48,821 bases of DNA from Pseudomonadota bacterium (GTDB lineage: Bacteria > Pseudomonadota > Gammaproteobacteria > Burkholderiales > Burkholderiaceae_C), in the NCBI GenBank assembly GCA_018241265.1, contig JAFEEF010000028.1, positions 55,209 through 104,029 on the forward strand, in the 5' to 3' direction. Below, one piece after another: positions 1 to 8,532 of the stretch. A program made the position numbers and the translations under genes. How positions within the stretch are numbered: the first letter of the stretch is position 1; each line of letters starts with the position of its first letter. The notes under the pieces are model-generated. The model was not told the origin of the DNA, made no database searches, and worked only from the letters and a program-made list of their open reading frames with translations.

Positions 1-1428
1 CGCCTGACGCACCGCGTGCTCGACCTGCGCCGTCCGGTCATGCAGCGCAACATGATGCTGCGCTACCGCGTCGCGATGGAGGTCCGCAAGTTCCTCGACG
101 CCAACGGCTTCATCGACATCGAGACGCCGATGCTGACGAAGTCGACGCCCGAGGGTGCGCGCGACTACCTCGTGCCGAGCCGCGTGCACGAAGGCCAGTT
201 CTTCGCGCTGCCGCAGAGCCCGCAGCTCTTCAAGCAGCTCTTGATGGTGGCGGGCTTCGACCGCTACTACCAGATCGTCAAGTGCTTCCGCGACGAGGAC
301 CTGCGTGCCGACCGCCAGCCCGAGTTCACGCAGATCGACATCGAGACCTCCTTCCTCGGCGAGGAGGAGATCCGCACGATGTTCGAAGGGATGATCCGCT
401 CGACCTTCGAGCATGCGATCGGCGTCAAGCTGCAGCCGTTCCCGGTCATGAAGTACGCCGACGCGATGCGGCTCTACGGCTCCGACAAGCCCGACCTGCG
501 CGTCAAGCTCGAGTTCACCGAGCTGACCGACGTGATGAAGGATGTCGACTTCAAGGTGTTCTCCGGACCGGCGACGAGCGCCGACGGGCGCGTCGCGGCG
601 TTGCGCATACCGGGCGGCGGCGAGATGAGCCGCGGCGAGATCGACGGCTACACCGAGTTCGTCAAGATCTACGGCGCCAAGGGGCTGGCCTGGGTCAAGG
701 TCAACGACATCGCCAAGGGCCGCGAAGGCCTGCAGAGCCCGATCGTCAAGAACCTGCACGACCGCGCGCTCGACGAGATCGTCAGGCGCAGCGGCGCGGT
801 CAACGGCGACCTGCTGTTCTTCGGCGCCGACAAGGCCAAGGTCGTCAACGACGCGCTGGGCGCGCTGCGCGTGAAGATCGGCCACAGCGAGTTCGGCAAG
901 GCCAAGGGCCTGGCGCAAGGCGAGTGGGAGCCGCTCTGGGTGATCGACTTCCCGATGTTCGAGTACGACGACCAGGCGCAGCGCTGGAGCGCGATGCACC
1001 ATCCGTTCACGAGCCCGAAGGACGGCCACGAGGACTGGCTCGAGACCGATCCGGGCAAATGCATCGCGAAGGCCTACGACGTGGTGCTGAACGGCATCGA
1101 GCTCGGCGGCGGCTCGGTGCGTATCCACCGCGAGGAAGTGCAGAGCAAGGTGTTCCGCGCGCTGAAGATCGATGCCGAGGAAGCGCAGGCCAAGTTCGGC
1201 TTCCTGCTCGATGCGCTGCAGTACGGCGCGCCGCCGCACGGCGGCATCGCGATCGGCCTCGACCGCTTCGTGATGCTGATGACCGGCGCCGAGTCGCTGC
1301 GCGACGTGATCGCGTTCCCGAAGACGCAGCGTGCACAGGACCTCTTGACCAATGCGCCGAGCGGCGTCGACGAGAAGCAGTTGCGCGAGCTGCACATCCG
1401 GCTGCGCAACCCGCAGGCCGCGGCTTGA
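1..1428 (+). CDS. aspS: Aspartyl-tRNA synthetase, 3' part (5' end outside window)
   Basis: Class II aminoacyl-tRNA synthetase that charges tRNA-Asp (or tRNA-Asx in bacteria using the indirect Asn pathway). The reading frame is open from base 1, and its first residues [15 protein letters not shown] already belong to the catalytic domain, so about 120-130 N-terminal residues (the OB-fold anticodon-binding domain) lie upstream. A GTG at 16 is therefore not the real start. Visible: class II motif 2 around [16 protein letters not shown], the bacterial insertion (GAD-like) domain in the middle, and motif 3 near the end ([11 protein letters not shown]). The C-terminus is complete. The gap to the next gene is 51 bp. 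Identification is very secure; whether it is discriminating or non-discriminating cannot be told. Confidence 0.97.
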   Translation, partial: RLTHRVLDLRRPVMQRNMMLRYRVAMEVRKFLDANGFIDIETPMLTKSTPEGARDYLVPSRVHEGQFFALPQSPQLFKQLLMVAGFDRYYQIVKCFRDEDLRADRQPEFTQIDIETSFLGEEEIRTMFEGMIRSTFEHAIGVKLQPFPVMKYADAMRLYGSDKPDLRVKLEFTELTDVMKDVDFKVFSGPATSADGRVAALRIPGGGEMSRGEIDGYTEFVKIYGAKGLAWVKVNDIAKGREGLQSPIVKNLHDRALDEIVRRSGAVNGDLLFFGADKAKVVNDALGALRVKIGHSEFGKAKGLAQGEWEPLWVIDFPMFEYDDQAQRWSAMHHPFTSPKDGHEDWLETDPGKCIAKAYDVVLNGIELGGGSVRIHREEVQSKVFRALKIDAEEAQAKFGFLLDALQYGAPPHGGIAIGLDRFVMLMTGAESLRDVIAFPKTQRAQDLLTNAPSGVDEKQLRELHIRLRNPQAAA

Positions 1429-1447
1429 CGATCCTGCGATAGCTAAA

Positions 1448-1481
1448 ATGGCTGCTCCCGCGTCGTCGCAGGAGCAGCCAT
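1448..1481 (+). promoter_or_regulatory. Perfect inverted repeat covering the antitoxin RBS and start codon
   Basis: The arms ATGGCTGCTCC (1448-1458) and GGAGCAGCCAT (1471-1481) are exact reverse complements, 11 bp. They are separated by 12 nt that can themselves pair as GCG-TCGT-CGC after one C/A mismatch. The right arm contains the only plausible Shine-Dalgarno (GGAG, 1471-1474) and the first two bases of the ATG at 1480. In RNA this would bury the ribosome site of the antitoxin gene. In DNA it could be the operator for toxin-antitoxin autorepression. The structure is seen directly; its role is inferred. Confidence 0.7.
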
Positions 1482-1752
1482 GACTGCCGTCACCGCCACC
1501 GAAGCCAAGAACCGCCTGGGCCAGGTGCTCGAACTGGCGCAGCGTCAGCCCGTCTTCATCGAGAAAGCGGGCCGGCGGCACAGCGTCGTGCTGTCGGTCG
1601 AGCACTACGAGGCGCTGCTTCAGGCGAACGGCGCCGAACCGCCGATCCGGAACTCGAAGCAGTTCTACGAGCGCTATAAGGAATGGGTCGACGAGATGAA
1701 TCGTCTCGTCGACGAACATGGCGTGTTCGGCGAGGACATGCGGCCGTGGTAG
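1480..1752 (+). CDS. Phd/YefM-family antitoxin
   Basis: Small protein of 90 residues. The N-terminal part (TATEAKNRLGQVLELAQRQP, then VFIEKAGRR and VVLSVEHYEAL) is the usual Phd/YefM fold, which binds operator DNA and represses its own operon. The C-terminal 35 or so residues, rich in charged and aromatic residues, would be the toxin-binding tail. The next frame starts inside its last codons (a 7 bp overlap), the typical arrangement of a type II toxin-antitoxin operon. The unusual point is the partner, which is CcdB-like rather than Doc or YoeB-like. Start chosen at ATG 1480 behind AGGAG. Confidence 0.88.
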   Translation: MTAVTATEAKNRLGQVLELAQRQPVFIEKAGRRHSVVLSVEHYEALLQANGAEPPIRNSKQFYERYKEWVDEMNRLVDEHGVFGEDMRPW

Positions 1753-2081
1753 CTCGATCGGCGCATGCGCAGTTCGACGTGTTCGAGAATCCCAACCGTG
1801 CTCAGCGCGAGGGCTTTCCTTACTTCGTCGTGATGCAGAGCGACCAACTGGACTTCTTCAGTACGCGCTTCGTGATGCCGCTCGCCAGGATGGCTCAAGT
1901 GCCTGCGGTGCTGCCGAGACGATTGAGTCAGACCGTTGAGATCCGCGGCGAGCGCTTGCATCCTGCCGCGCACTTGAGCGCGCCGCTGCCCAAGCGGGTC
2001 ATGGGCGAACCCGTCGCATCTCTCAAGGCGCAGGCGGATGTGCTGCGCGAGGCGTTGGACGCCGTCGTCAGCGGGGTCTGA
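1746..2081 (+). CDS. CcdB-family toxin (predicted gyrase inhibitor)
   Basis: About 111 residues with clear CcdB landmarks: QFDVFENP at the N-terminus, VMQSDQLD, VMPLA, and GEPVASL near the C-terminus. CcdB proteins bind the GyrA dimerisation domain and trap the cleaved DNA complex. I chose GTG 1746, about 10 bp behind GAGG at 1732, because the alignable part begins a few residues later. An upstream ATG at 1683 would add a tail lying entirely within the antitoxin gene. The C-terminus ends SGV where the F-plasmid protein ends WGI, so the Trp known to matter for gyrase poisoning is absent. The stop is followed after one base by the nudB ATG, so toxin and nudB probably share a transcript. Confidence 0.85.
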   Translation: MVARSAHAQFDVFENPNRAQREGFPYFVVMQSDQLDFFSTRFVMPLARMAQVPAVLPRRLSQTVEIRGERLHPAAHLSAPLPKRVMGEPVASLKAQADVLREALDAVVSGV

Positions 2082-2082
2082 C

Positions 2083-2550
2083 ATGTCGCCCGGCCGGCCC
2101 CACAAGATCCCCGAGTCGGTGCTGGTCGTGATCCACACCGCCAGCCTCGACGTGCTGCTGATCGAACGCGCCGACACGCCCGGTTACTGGCAGAGCGTCA
2201 CCGGCTCCAAGGATCGCGCCGAAGAAGCGCTCACCGAGACCGCGCGCCGCGAGGTGCTCGAAGAAACCGGCATCGCGGTCGGCTCGCCCGCCGTGCCGGA
2301 GACGGCGCTCGTCGACTGGCAGCTCGAGAACGTCTATCAGATCTATCCGCGCTGGCAGCACCGCTATGCGCCCGACGTGACGCACAACAACGAGCACGTT
2401 TTCGGCCTCGTCGTGCCGGTCGACATCCCGGTGGTGCTGGCGCCGCGCGAGCACACGCGCTGGCAGTGGCTGCCATGGCGCGAGGCGGCCGACGCCTGCT
2501 TTTCCCCATCGAACGCCGAGGCGATCCTGCAACTGCCAAGATTCGCCTGA
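2083..2550 (+). CDS. nudB: Dihydroneopterin triphosphate pyrophosphohydrolase (Nudix)
   Basis: Predicted 155-residue cytosolic Nudix hydrolase that removes pyrophosphate from dihydroneopterin triphosphate, an early folate-synthesis step. It begins KIPESVLVVIHT and has the NudB-type sequence WQSVTGSKD leading into the Nudix helix REVLEETGI. The spacing between the Gly and the Arg-Glu pair is one residue longer than the textbook box. ATG 2083 was chosen because residues before it are not NudB-like and overlap the toxin gene. The TGA overlaps the next ATG by one base (TGATG), so translation is probably coupled. Assignment to NudB rather than another Nudix enzyme also rests on its position downstream of aspS. 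Confidence 0.88.
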   Translation: MSPGRPHKIPESVLVVIHTASLDVLLIERADTPGYWQSVTGSKDRAEEALTETARREVLEETGIAVGSPAVPETALVDWQLENVYQIYPRWQHRYAPDVTHNNEHVFGLVVPVDIPVVLAPREHTRWQWLPWREAADACFSPSNAEAILQLPRFA

Positions 2551-3344
2551 TGCGCACGCACGTTTCCCACACCACCCAGCATCCCGCGCACCTGCTGCGC
2601 GTGGCCACCTACAACATCCACAAGGGCGTGCGCGGGCTCGGGCCGAGAAAGCGCCTCGAGATCCACAACCTCGCGCTCGGCATCGAGGCACTCGACGCCG
2701 ACCTGGTGTTCCTGCAGGAGGTTCGCCGCATCAACCGGCGCGAGGCGCTCAACTTCCCCGACACCCACATCGGCTGGCCACGCATGCCGCAGGCCGACTA
2801 CCTCGCGCCCGAAGGCTATGCCGCCGCCTACCGCACCAACGCGACGACGCGTCACGGCGAGCATGGCAATGCGCTCCTGTCGCGCTGGCCGGTCGGCGAC
2901 ATCGGCCACCACGACGTCTCCGACCATCCGTTCGAGCAGCGCGGCCTGCTGCACGTGTCGGTCGACTGGAACGGCGTGACGGTGCATGCGATCGTCGCGC
3001 ACTTCGGCCTGATCCATTCGAGCCGGGTGCGGCAGGTCGAGCGCCTCGCGCGCTTCATCGAGGCCGAAGTGCCGCACGACCGGCACGTCGTCGTCGCCGG
3101 CGACTTCAACGACTGGGGCCAGCGTCTCGATGCGCCGATGGCCGCGCTCGGCCTGCACCGCGCGATGGGCGAGGGCGAGACCCCGGCGCACTGCTACACC
3201 TTTCCGTCGCGCCTGCCGGTGTTCTCGATGGACCGCATCTACGTGCGCGGGCTCACGTGCCACTCGACCGCGGTGCCGCGCGGCGTCGCCTGGGCGCGCA
3301 TGTCCGACCACCTGCCATTGATCGCCGACCTGGCGCTGGCCTGA
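2550..3344 (+). CDS. Endonuclease/exonuclease/phosphatase family protein
   Basis: Metal-dependent phosphoesterase of the DNase I-like (EEP) superfamily, 264 residues. All core motifs are visible in order: ATYNIHKG, FLQEV (metal-binding Glu), HGNALLSR, GDFND and a closing SDHLPL with the catalytic His. There is no signal peptide. Its true substrate (nucleic acid or phospholipid) is unknown. It sits immediately before a cardiolipin synthase, an adjacency I recall as common in beta-proteobacteria. The start overlaps the nudB stop. Confidence 0.88.
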   Translation: MRTHVSHTTQHPAHLLRVATYNIHKGVRGLGPRKRLEIHNLALGIEALDADLVFLQEVRRINRREALNFPDTHIGWPRMPQADYLAPEGYAAAYRTNATTRHGEHGNALLSRWPVGDIGHHDVSDHPFEQRGLLHVSVDWNGVTVHAIVAHFGLIHSSRVRQVERLARFIEAEVPHDRHVVVAGDFNDWGQRLDAPMAALGLHRAMGEGETPAHCYTFPSRLPVFSMDRIYVRGLTCHSTAVPRGVAWARMSDHLPLIADLALA

Positions 3345-3352
3345 TCGAGCGC

Positions 3353-4618
3353 GTGCCCGCGTCGTCTTCCCCCGCGGAGCGTGCCAGCGCGCTGCGCCCC
3401 GGCCATGCGTTGACCTTGCTGAAGGGCGGCGAGGCGTTCTTCCCGGCGCTCGTCGAGGCGATCGATGCCGCACGCGCCGAGGTGCTGCTCGAGACCTACA
3501 TCTTCGCGTTCGACCGCTCGGTGATCGCGGTGGCCGAGGCGCTCGAGCGCGCCGGCGCGCGCGGCGTGCAGGTCAGGGTTGCCGTCGACGGCGTCGGCAC
3601 CGGCGACGTGCCGCCCGAATGGCAGGAGCGCTGGCGCGTGGCGCGCGTGCACTGGCGCATCTTCAACCCGGCGCGCGGCTGGCGCCTCTTGATGCCGCGC
3701 CGCTGGAGGCGCCTGCACCGCAAACTCTGCGTCGTCGACGCGCACGTCGCGTTCTGCGGCGGCATCAACCTGCTCGACGACTACTACGACCCGAACCACG
3801 GCGAGCTCGACCAGCCGCGCTTCGACTTCAGCGTGCGCGTCACCGGCCCGCTCGTCGACGACGTGCACGACACGATGACGCGCCTCTGGGCCCGGCTCGA
3901 CCTGATGCAGCGGGTGCGCCAGCACGACCTCGACGCGGTGGTGCGCGCCGCGCGCAAGGCGGCACGCGCCGGCGCCGACCTCGCCGACCGCGGCCTCGCG
4001 GCCAAGGGCGGACCGCGCGGTGTGCCGGGGCCGAGCGCCGAGGCCGCGCTCGTGCTGCGCGACAACGTGCGCTACCGGCGCCGCATCGAAAGCTCGTACC
4101 GGCTCGGCATCGCGCAGGCGCAGCGCGAGATCCTGATCGCCAATGCCTACTTCATTCCCGGCGTGCAGCTGCAGCGCGCACTGCTGCGTGCGGCCGAGCG
4201 CGGCGTGCGCATCACCTTGCTGCTGCAGGGTCGCTACGAGTACTTCATGCAGCACCACGCGAGCCGTGCCGTCTACGGCGTGCTGCTCGAGGCCGGCATC
4301 CGCATCATCGAATACGCGCCGAGCTTCCTGCATGCCAAGGTCGCCGTGATGGACGCGCCCGACGGCGGGCTGGCGACGGTCGGCTCGTCGAACCTCGATC
4401 CGCTCAGCCTCTTGTTGGCGCGCGAGGCGAACGTGTTCGTCCGCGACAGCGCCTTCACCGCCGAGTTGCGAGCGCACCTGATGGACGCGATCGAGCACCA
4501 GGGCCGGCAAGTCGACCCGGAGGAACACATGCGCCGGCCCTGGTCGACGCGCATGCTGAACTGGATCGCCTACGGGATGATGCGGCTGGCGTTGTTCGTG
4601 ACCGGCAAGCGCTACTGA
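3353..4618 (+). CDS. clsB: Cardiolipin synthase B (phospholipase D family)
   Basis: About 421 residues, close to the roughly 413 of E. coli ClsB. Two PLD (HKD) motifs are intact: HRKLCVVD followed by GGINL, and HAKVAVMD followed by GSSNLD. These supply the two histidines of the active site that transfers a phosphatidyl group onto a glycerol-type acceptor. GTG 3353 is the first usable start after the upstream stop. The frame is open further upstream, so the start is uncertain by about 30 residues. No N-terminal membrane helices are seen, as expected for ClsB and unlike ClsA. Two bases separate its stop from the next ATG. Confidence 0.87.
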   Translation: MPASSSPAERASALRPGHALTLLKGGEAFFPALVEAIDAARAEVLLETYIFAFDRSVIAVAEALERAGARGVQVRVAVDGVGTGDVPPEWQERWRVARVHWRIFNPARGWRLLMPRRWRRLHRKLCVVDAHVAFCGGINLLDDYYDPNHGELDQPRFDFSVRVTGPLVDDVHDTMTRLWARLDLMQRVRQHDLDAVVRAARKAARAGADLADRGLAAKGGPRGVPGPSAEAALVLRDNVRYRRRIESSYRLGIAQAQREILIANAYFIPGVQLQRALLRAAERGVRITLLLQGRYEYFMQHHASRAVYGVLLEAGIRIIEYAPSFLHAKVAVMDAPDGGLATVGSSNLDPLSLLLAREANVFVRDSAFTAELRAHLMDAIEHQGRQVDPEEHMRRPWSTRMLNWIAYGMMRLALFVTGKRY

Positions 4619-4620
4619 CC

Positions 4621-5682
4621 ATGGACGCCGGCGACGATCTCGTGATCCAGCGCCCCGAGGGCCTCTATTGCCCGCCCGGCGATTTCTACGTCGACCCGTG
4701 GCGGCCGGTCGATCGCGCGGTGATCACGCATGCGCACGCCGACCATGCGCGCCCCGGGCATGCGCACTACCTCGCTGCCGCGCCCGCCGAAGGCGTGCTG
4801 CGAACGCGGCTCGGTGCCGACATCGACCTGCAATCGCTGCGCTACGGCGAGGCCGTCGATCATCGCGGCGTGCGCGTGTCGCTGCATCCGGCCGGCCACG
4901 TGCTCGGCTCGGCGCAGGTGCGGCTCGAGCATCGCGGACGCGTCTGGGTCGCATCGGGCGACTACTTCGTCGCCGGCGAGCACGACGCGGCGCACGACCA
5001 CAACGCGACCTGCGCGCCGTTCGAGCCGCTGCGCTGCGACTGCTTCATCACCGAGAGCACGTTCGGCCTGCCGATCTACCGCTGGCCGGCCCAGGCGCTG
5101 CTGTTCGACGACATCAACCGCTGGTGGCAGGCCAACGCGGCGGCCGGCCGGGCCAGCCTCTTGATGGGCTATGCGTTCGGCAAGGCGCAGCGGCTGCTCG
5201 CCGGCGTCGATCCGGGCATCGGCCCGATCGTCGTGCATGGCGCGGTCGAGACCCTGAACGACGCCTATCGCGCCGCCGGCGTGGCGTTGCCGGCGACCGT
5301 GCGCGTCGATCGGCTCGACAAGGCAAGCCTCGGCCGCGCGCTCGTCGTCGCGCCGCCGTCGGTGCAGAACTCGCCGTGGCTGCGCCGCTTTCCCGATCCG
5401 AGCGATGCGTTCGCGAGCGGCTGGATGCAGTTGCGCGGCGCGCGCCGCCGCCGCTCGGTCGACCGCGGCTTCGTCGTCAGCGACCATGCCGACTGGCCCG
5501 GCCTGCAACGCGCGATCCGCGCGACCGGCGCCTCGCGGGTGATCGTCACGCACGGCTACGAGGCCGTGATGGTGCGCTGGCTGCAGGCGCAAGGCCTGGA
5601 CGCCGGCGCGTTCGCGACCGAATACGGCGACGAGACCGACGACGATGCGACCGCCGCCGGTGCCGTCGAGCCTGCCGCATGA
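4621..5682 (+). CDS. Ligase-associated DNA exonuclease (metallo-beta-lactamase/beta-CASP fold)
   Basis: 353 residues. The metallo-beta-lactamase signature HAHADH sits at residues 37-42 (His37, His39, Asp41, His42), with PAGHVLGSAQ and the GDY metal ligand region further on. A short C-terminal SDHADW and THGY belong to the beta-CASP-like end. This matches the family of mRNA 3'-processing-like nucleases that is encoded beside bacterial ATP-dependent DNA ligases (TIGR04122). The gene overlaps the ligase start by 4 bp (ATGA), so the two are translationally coupled. A role in DNA end processing before ligation is the accepted inference for the family, not something shown here. Confidence 0.9.
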   Translation: MDAGDDLVIQRPEGLYCPPGDFYVDPWRPVDRAVITHAHADHARPGHAHYLAAAPAEGVLRTRLGADIDLQSLRYGEAVDHRGVRVSLHPAGHVLGSAQVRLEHRGRVWVASGDYFVAGEHDAAHDHNATCAPFEPLRCDCFITESTFGLPIYRWPAQALLFDDINRWWQANAAAGRASLLMGYAFGKAQRLLAGVDPGIGPIVVHGAVETLNDAYRAAGVALPATVRVDRLDKASLGRALVVAPPSVQNSPWLRRFPDPSDAFASGWMQLRGARRRRSVDRGFVVSDHADWPGLQRAIRATGASRVIVTHGYEAVMVRWLQAQGLDAGAFATEYGDETDDDATAAGAVEPAA

Positions 5683-7391
5683 AGGCCTTCGCGCGGCTCT
5701 ACACCGAGCTCGACGCGAGCACCGCGACGAGCGCGAAGGTCGATGCGCTGACGCGCTACTTCGCCGTCGCGGCCCCGGCCGATGCGGCCTGGGCGGTCTA
5801 CTTCCTTGCCGGCGGCAAGCCGCGCCAGGTCGTGCCCACCGGGCTGTTGCGCACGCTCGCCTGCACGCAGGCCGCGATTCCCGACTGGCTGTTCGAAGCG
5901 TGCTATCAGGCCGTCGGCGACCTCGCCGAGACGATCGCGCACGTGCTGCCGGCGCCGCGCCGCGAGAGCGACGTCGGCCTCGCGGCCTGGGTCGAGGAGC
6001 GGCTGCTGCCGCTGCGCGGCGCGGCGCCGGCCGAGCAGGCCGAGCGCATCGCCGGCTGGTGGGACGAGCTCGACGCGGCCGGCCGCTTCCTGTTCGTCAA
6101 GCTGATCGGCGGCGGCTTCCGGGTCGGCGTCAGCAAGCTGCTGGTGCAGCGCGCGCTCGCCGAAGTGACCGGCATCGACGCCAAGCGCCTCGCGCAGCGG
6201 CTAATGGGCTACACCGATGCGAAAGCGTCGCCGAGCGCGGCGCGCTATGCGCAGCTCGTCGCGATCGAATCGGACGCGAACCCGGATGCCGGTCAACCCT
6301 ATCCGTTCTTCCTGGCGCATGCCGTCGAGCTCGCGCCGGCCGACTTCGATGCGCGCCTCGGTGCCCCGGCGCAGTGGCTCGTCGAATGGAAGTACGACGG
6401 CATCCGCGCGCAGGTCATCAAGCGGGGCGGCCAGGTCTGGATCTGGTCGCGCGGCGAAGAACTCGTGACCGAGCGCTTTCCCGAGATCGTCGCCGCGGCA
6501 CGGCGCCTGCCCGACGGCAGCGTGCTCGACGGCGAGATCGTCGTCTGGAAGGACGATCGGCCCGCGCCCTTCAACCTCTTGCAGCAGCGCATCGGCCGCA
6601 AGACCTTGACCAGGCGTGTCCTCGACGATGCGCCGGTGACCTTCATCGCCTACGACCTGCTCGAATGGCAGGGCCGCGACCTGCGCGACGACACGCAGGC
6701 GCTGCGCCGCGCCGCGCTCGAAGGCGCGCTGGCCGGCAGCGGCCTGCGGATCTCGCCGCTGCAAGCCGGCGACAGCTGGGCCGCGCTCGCCGAGCTGCGC
6801 GCGTCCGCGCGCGAGCGCGGCGTCGAAGGCTTCATGCTGAAGCACCGCGACGCGCGCTACGGCACCGGGCGCAAGAAGCAGGAGGGTCTCGCCGCCGGCA
6901 CGTGGTGGAAGTGGAAGATCGATCCGCTCAGCGTCGATGCGATCCTGATCTACGCACAGGCCGGCCATGGCCGGCGTGCCAGCGTCTACACCGACTACAC
7001 CTTCGCGGTCTGGAATCGCACGCCGGCCGACGCGGCCGAGGCGCAGGCGGTCGTCGATGCGATGGCCGCACGCACGCCGGCCGAGCCCGACGCGCTGCAG
7101 CTCGTGCCCTTCGCCAAGGCCTATTCGGGCCTGACCGACGCCGAGTTCCGCGAGGTCGACCGCGTGATCCGCCAGACCACGATCGAGAAGTTCGGCCCGG
7201 TGCGCAGCGTCAAGCCGAGCCTGATGTTCGAGCTCGGCTTCGAAGGCATCAACCGCAGCACGCGGCACAAGAGCGGCATCGCGGTGCGGTTTCCTCGCAT
7301 GCTGCGGATACGCCACGACAAGCCGCTGCATGAGGCCGATACGTTGGGCACGCTGGAGGCGCTGCTGGCAGAGACCGCGCCGCCGCCGTGA
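5679..7391 (+). CDS. ATP-dependent DNA ligase (repair-associated, LigB/C-like)
   Basis: 570 residues. Residues 1-200 form an alpha-helical N-terminal DNA-binding domain. The adenylation domain carries the nucleotidyltransferase motif I EWKYDGIRAQ, with the catalytic Lys at residue 238. Motif III-like FIAYDLLEW, motif IV EGFMLKH and motif V TWWKWK follow, and then an OB-fold domain to the end. ATP-dependent ligases in bacteria act in repair rather than replication; NAD-dependent LigA does the latter. The start overlaps the exonuclease stop. A helicase of the same functional group lies at 13323 instead of immediately downstream. The stop is 15 bp from the convergent asparaginase stop. Confidence 0.93.
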   Translation: MKAFARLYTELDASTATSAKVDALTRYFAVAAPADAAWAVYFLAGGKPRQVVPTGLLRTLACTQAAIPDWLFEACYQAVGDLAETIAHVLPAPRRESDVGLAAWVEERLLPLRGAAPAEQAERIAGWWDELDAAGRFLFVKLIGGGFRVGVSKLLVQRALAEVTGIDAKRLAQRLMGYTDAKASPSAARYAQLVAIESDANPDAGQPYPFFLAHAVELAPADFDARLGAPAQWLVEWKYDGIRAQVIKRGGQVWIWSRGEELVTERFPEIVAAARRLPDGSVLDGEIVVWKDDRPAPFNLLQQRIGRKTLTRRVLDDAPVTFIAYDLLEWQGRDLRDDTQALRRAALEGALAGSGLRISPLQAGDSWAALAELRASARERGVEGFMLKHRDARYGTGRKKQEGLAAGTWWKWKIDPLSVDAILIYAQAGHGRRASVYTDYTFAVWNRTPADAAEAQAVVDAMAARTPAEPDALQLVPFAKAYSGLTDAEFREVDRVIRQTTIEKFGPVRSVKPSLMFELGFEGINRSTRHKSGIAVRFPRMLRIRHDKPLHEADTLGTLEALLAETAPPP

Positions 7392-7406
7392 CCTGTTGCC
7401 CCGGGA

Positions 7407-8447
7407 TCAGCCCGCCCGCAGCGCGTCGCGCAAGGCATCGCCGGCACGCAGGCGGCCGACCGCGATGCCGTTCCAGTTGCGCAGGGTCACGTCGCTGAGC
7501 GAGCGCATGAAGTCGGCTTCGGCGGCGTCGAGCGGCACGAGAGCCTCGATGATCGCGGCCATCGTCACCTCGGCCGCGCGCGCGGTGCTGCCGTCGGCGA
7601 TCTTCAGCGCGACGCCGAGGCCGGCTTCGGGCAGTGCGGCGCAATAGACCGCCTCGGCGCCGACCTTGCAGCAGACGCGTGCGCCCAGGCGTTCCATCAC
7701 GCGCGTGTCGAAGCGGCCGGTACCGGCCACCATCGCCGGGGCGCGTGCGATCGCGGCACGCAGCCGTTGGGCCGCCGCGGCGCACGCCGGGTCGAGACCG
7801 ACGCCGGTCGCGACGCGTGCATAGCCGAGCGCGAGCGCGCGCAGCGGCAATGCATAGGTCGGGATCGAGCAGCCGTCGGTGCCGCGCGGTGCCTGCGCCA
7901 GATCGGCGCCGGTCGCGGCTGCGATCGCGGCGCTCACTGCGCGCATCACCGGATGGTCCGGCGCGACATAGCCTTTGGCGTAGTCGCGCAACCCGCCTCG
8001 GCCGTGCAGCGCACAGGCCATGCAGAGTAAGCCGGCGTGCTTGCCGGAGCAGTTGTTGTGCAGCGCGTTCGGCACGGCTTGCGCGGCCGCGAGCGCGCGT
8101 CCCGCGCTGTCGAGCAGCGGCCAATGCGTGCCGCATTCGAGCGCACCGGCATCGAGGCCGGCCTTGGCGAGCATGCGCGCCGCGGTCTCGGCATGCATGG
8201 CCTCGCCGTTGTGCGATGCGCAGGCCAGTGCGAGCTCGGCGTCGTCGAGACCGAGCGCGTCGGCCGCGCCGCTCGTCAGCAGCGGCAAGGCCTGCAGCAG
8301 CTTGATCGCCGAGCGCGGGAACACCGGCTGGTCGATGTCGCCGAGCGCGAGGCGCAATGCGCCGTCGGCATCGACGATCGCGACCGCGCCGCGATGGCAG
8401 GATTCGAGCGCGCCGCCGCGCAGAGCTTCGACGAGGATGGGATTCAT
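7407..8447 (-). CDS. L-asparaginase II family protein (Rhizobium-type)
   Basis: 346 residues of the thermolabile asparaginase family (PF06089), unrelated to E. coli AnsA/AnsB. Recognisable blocks are ESCHRGAVAIVD near the N-terminus, FPRSAIKLLQALPL (an S-x-x-K pair considered part of the catalytic centre), CASHNGE, and NNCSGKHAGLL, which holds the Cys and Lys seen near the metal site in the Rhizobium etli enzyme. It would hydrolyse L-asparagine to aspartate and ammonia in the cytoplasm. ATG 8447 gives the usual N-terminus MNPILVEALRGG. It is divergent from the ChaN gene (85 bp between them) and convergent with the ligase. Confidence 0.9.
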   Translation of the reverse strand: MNPILVEALRGGALESCHRGAVAIVDADGALRLALGDIDQPVFPRSAIKLLQALPLLTSGAADALGLDDAELALACASHNGEAMHAETAARMLAKAGLDAGALECGTHWPLLDSAGRALAAAQAVPNALHNNCSGKHAGLLCMACALHGRGGLRDYAKGYVAPDHPVMRAVSAAIAAATGADLAQAPRGTDGCSIPTYALPLRALALGYARVATGVGLDPACAAAAQRLRAAIARAPAMVAGTGRFDTRVMERLGARVCCKVGAEAVYCAALPEAGLGVALKIADGSTARAAEVTMAAIIEALVPLDAAEADFMRSLSDVTLRNWNGIAVGRLRAGDALRDALRAG

Positions 8448-8532
8448 GGCGATGAGTCGTATGGAAGCGCAGGCTACTGTAGCGCCGGGCCTTCGATCAG
8501 CGCGGTGCGGCAACGGCCGGCAGAATCGCCGC

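Noticed and set aside
1425-1449. TTGACG ... TAAAAT as promoter of the toxin-antitoxin genes
   Set aside because: The boxes look good individually, but the spacer is only 13 bp, too short for sigma70.
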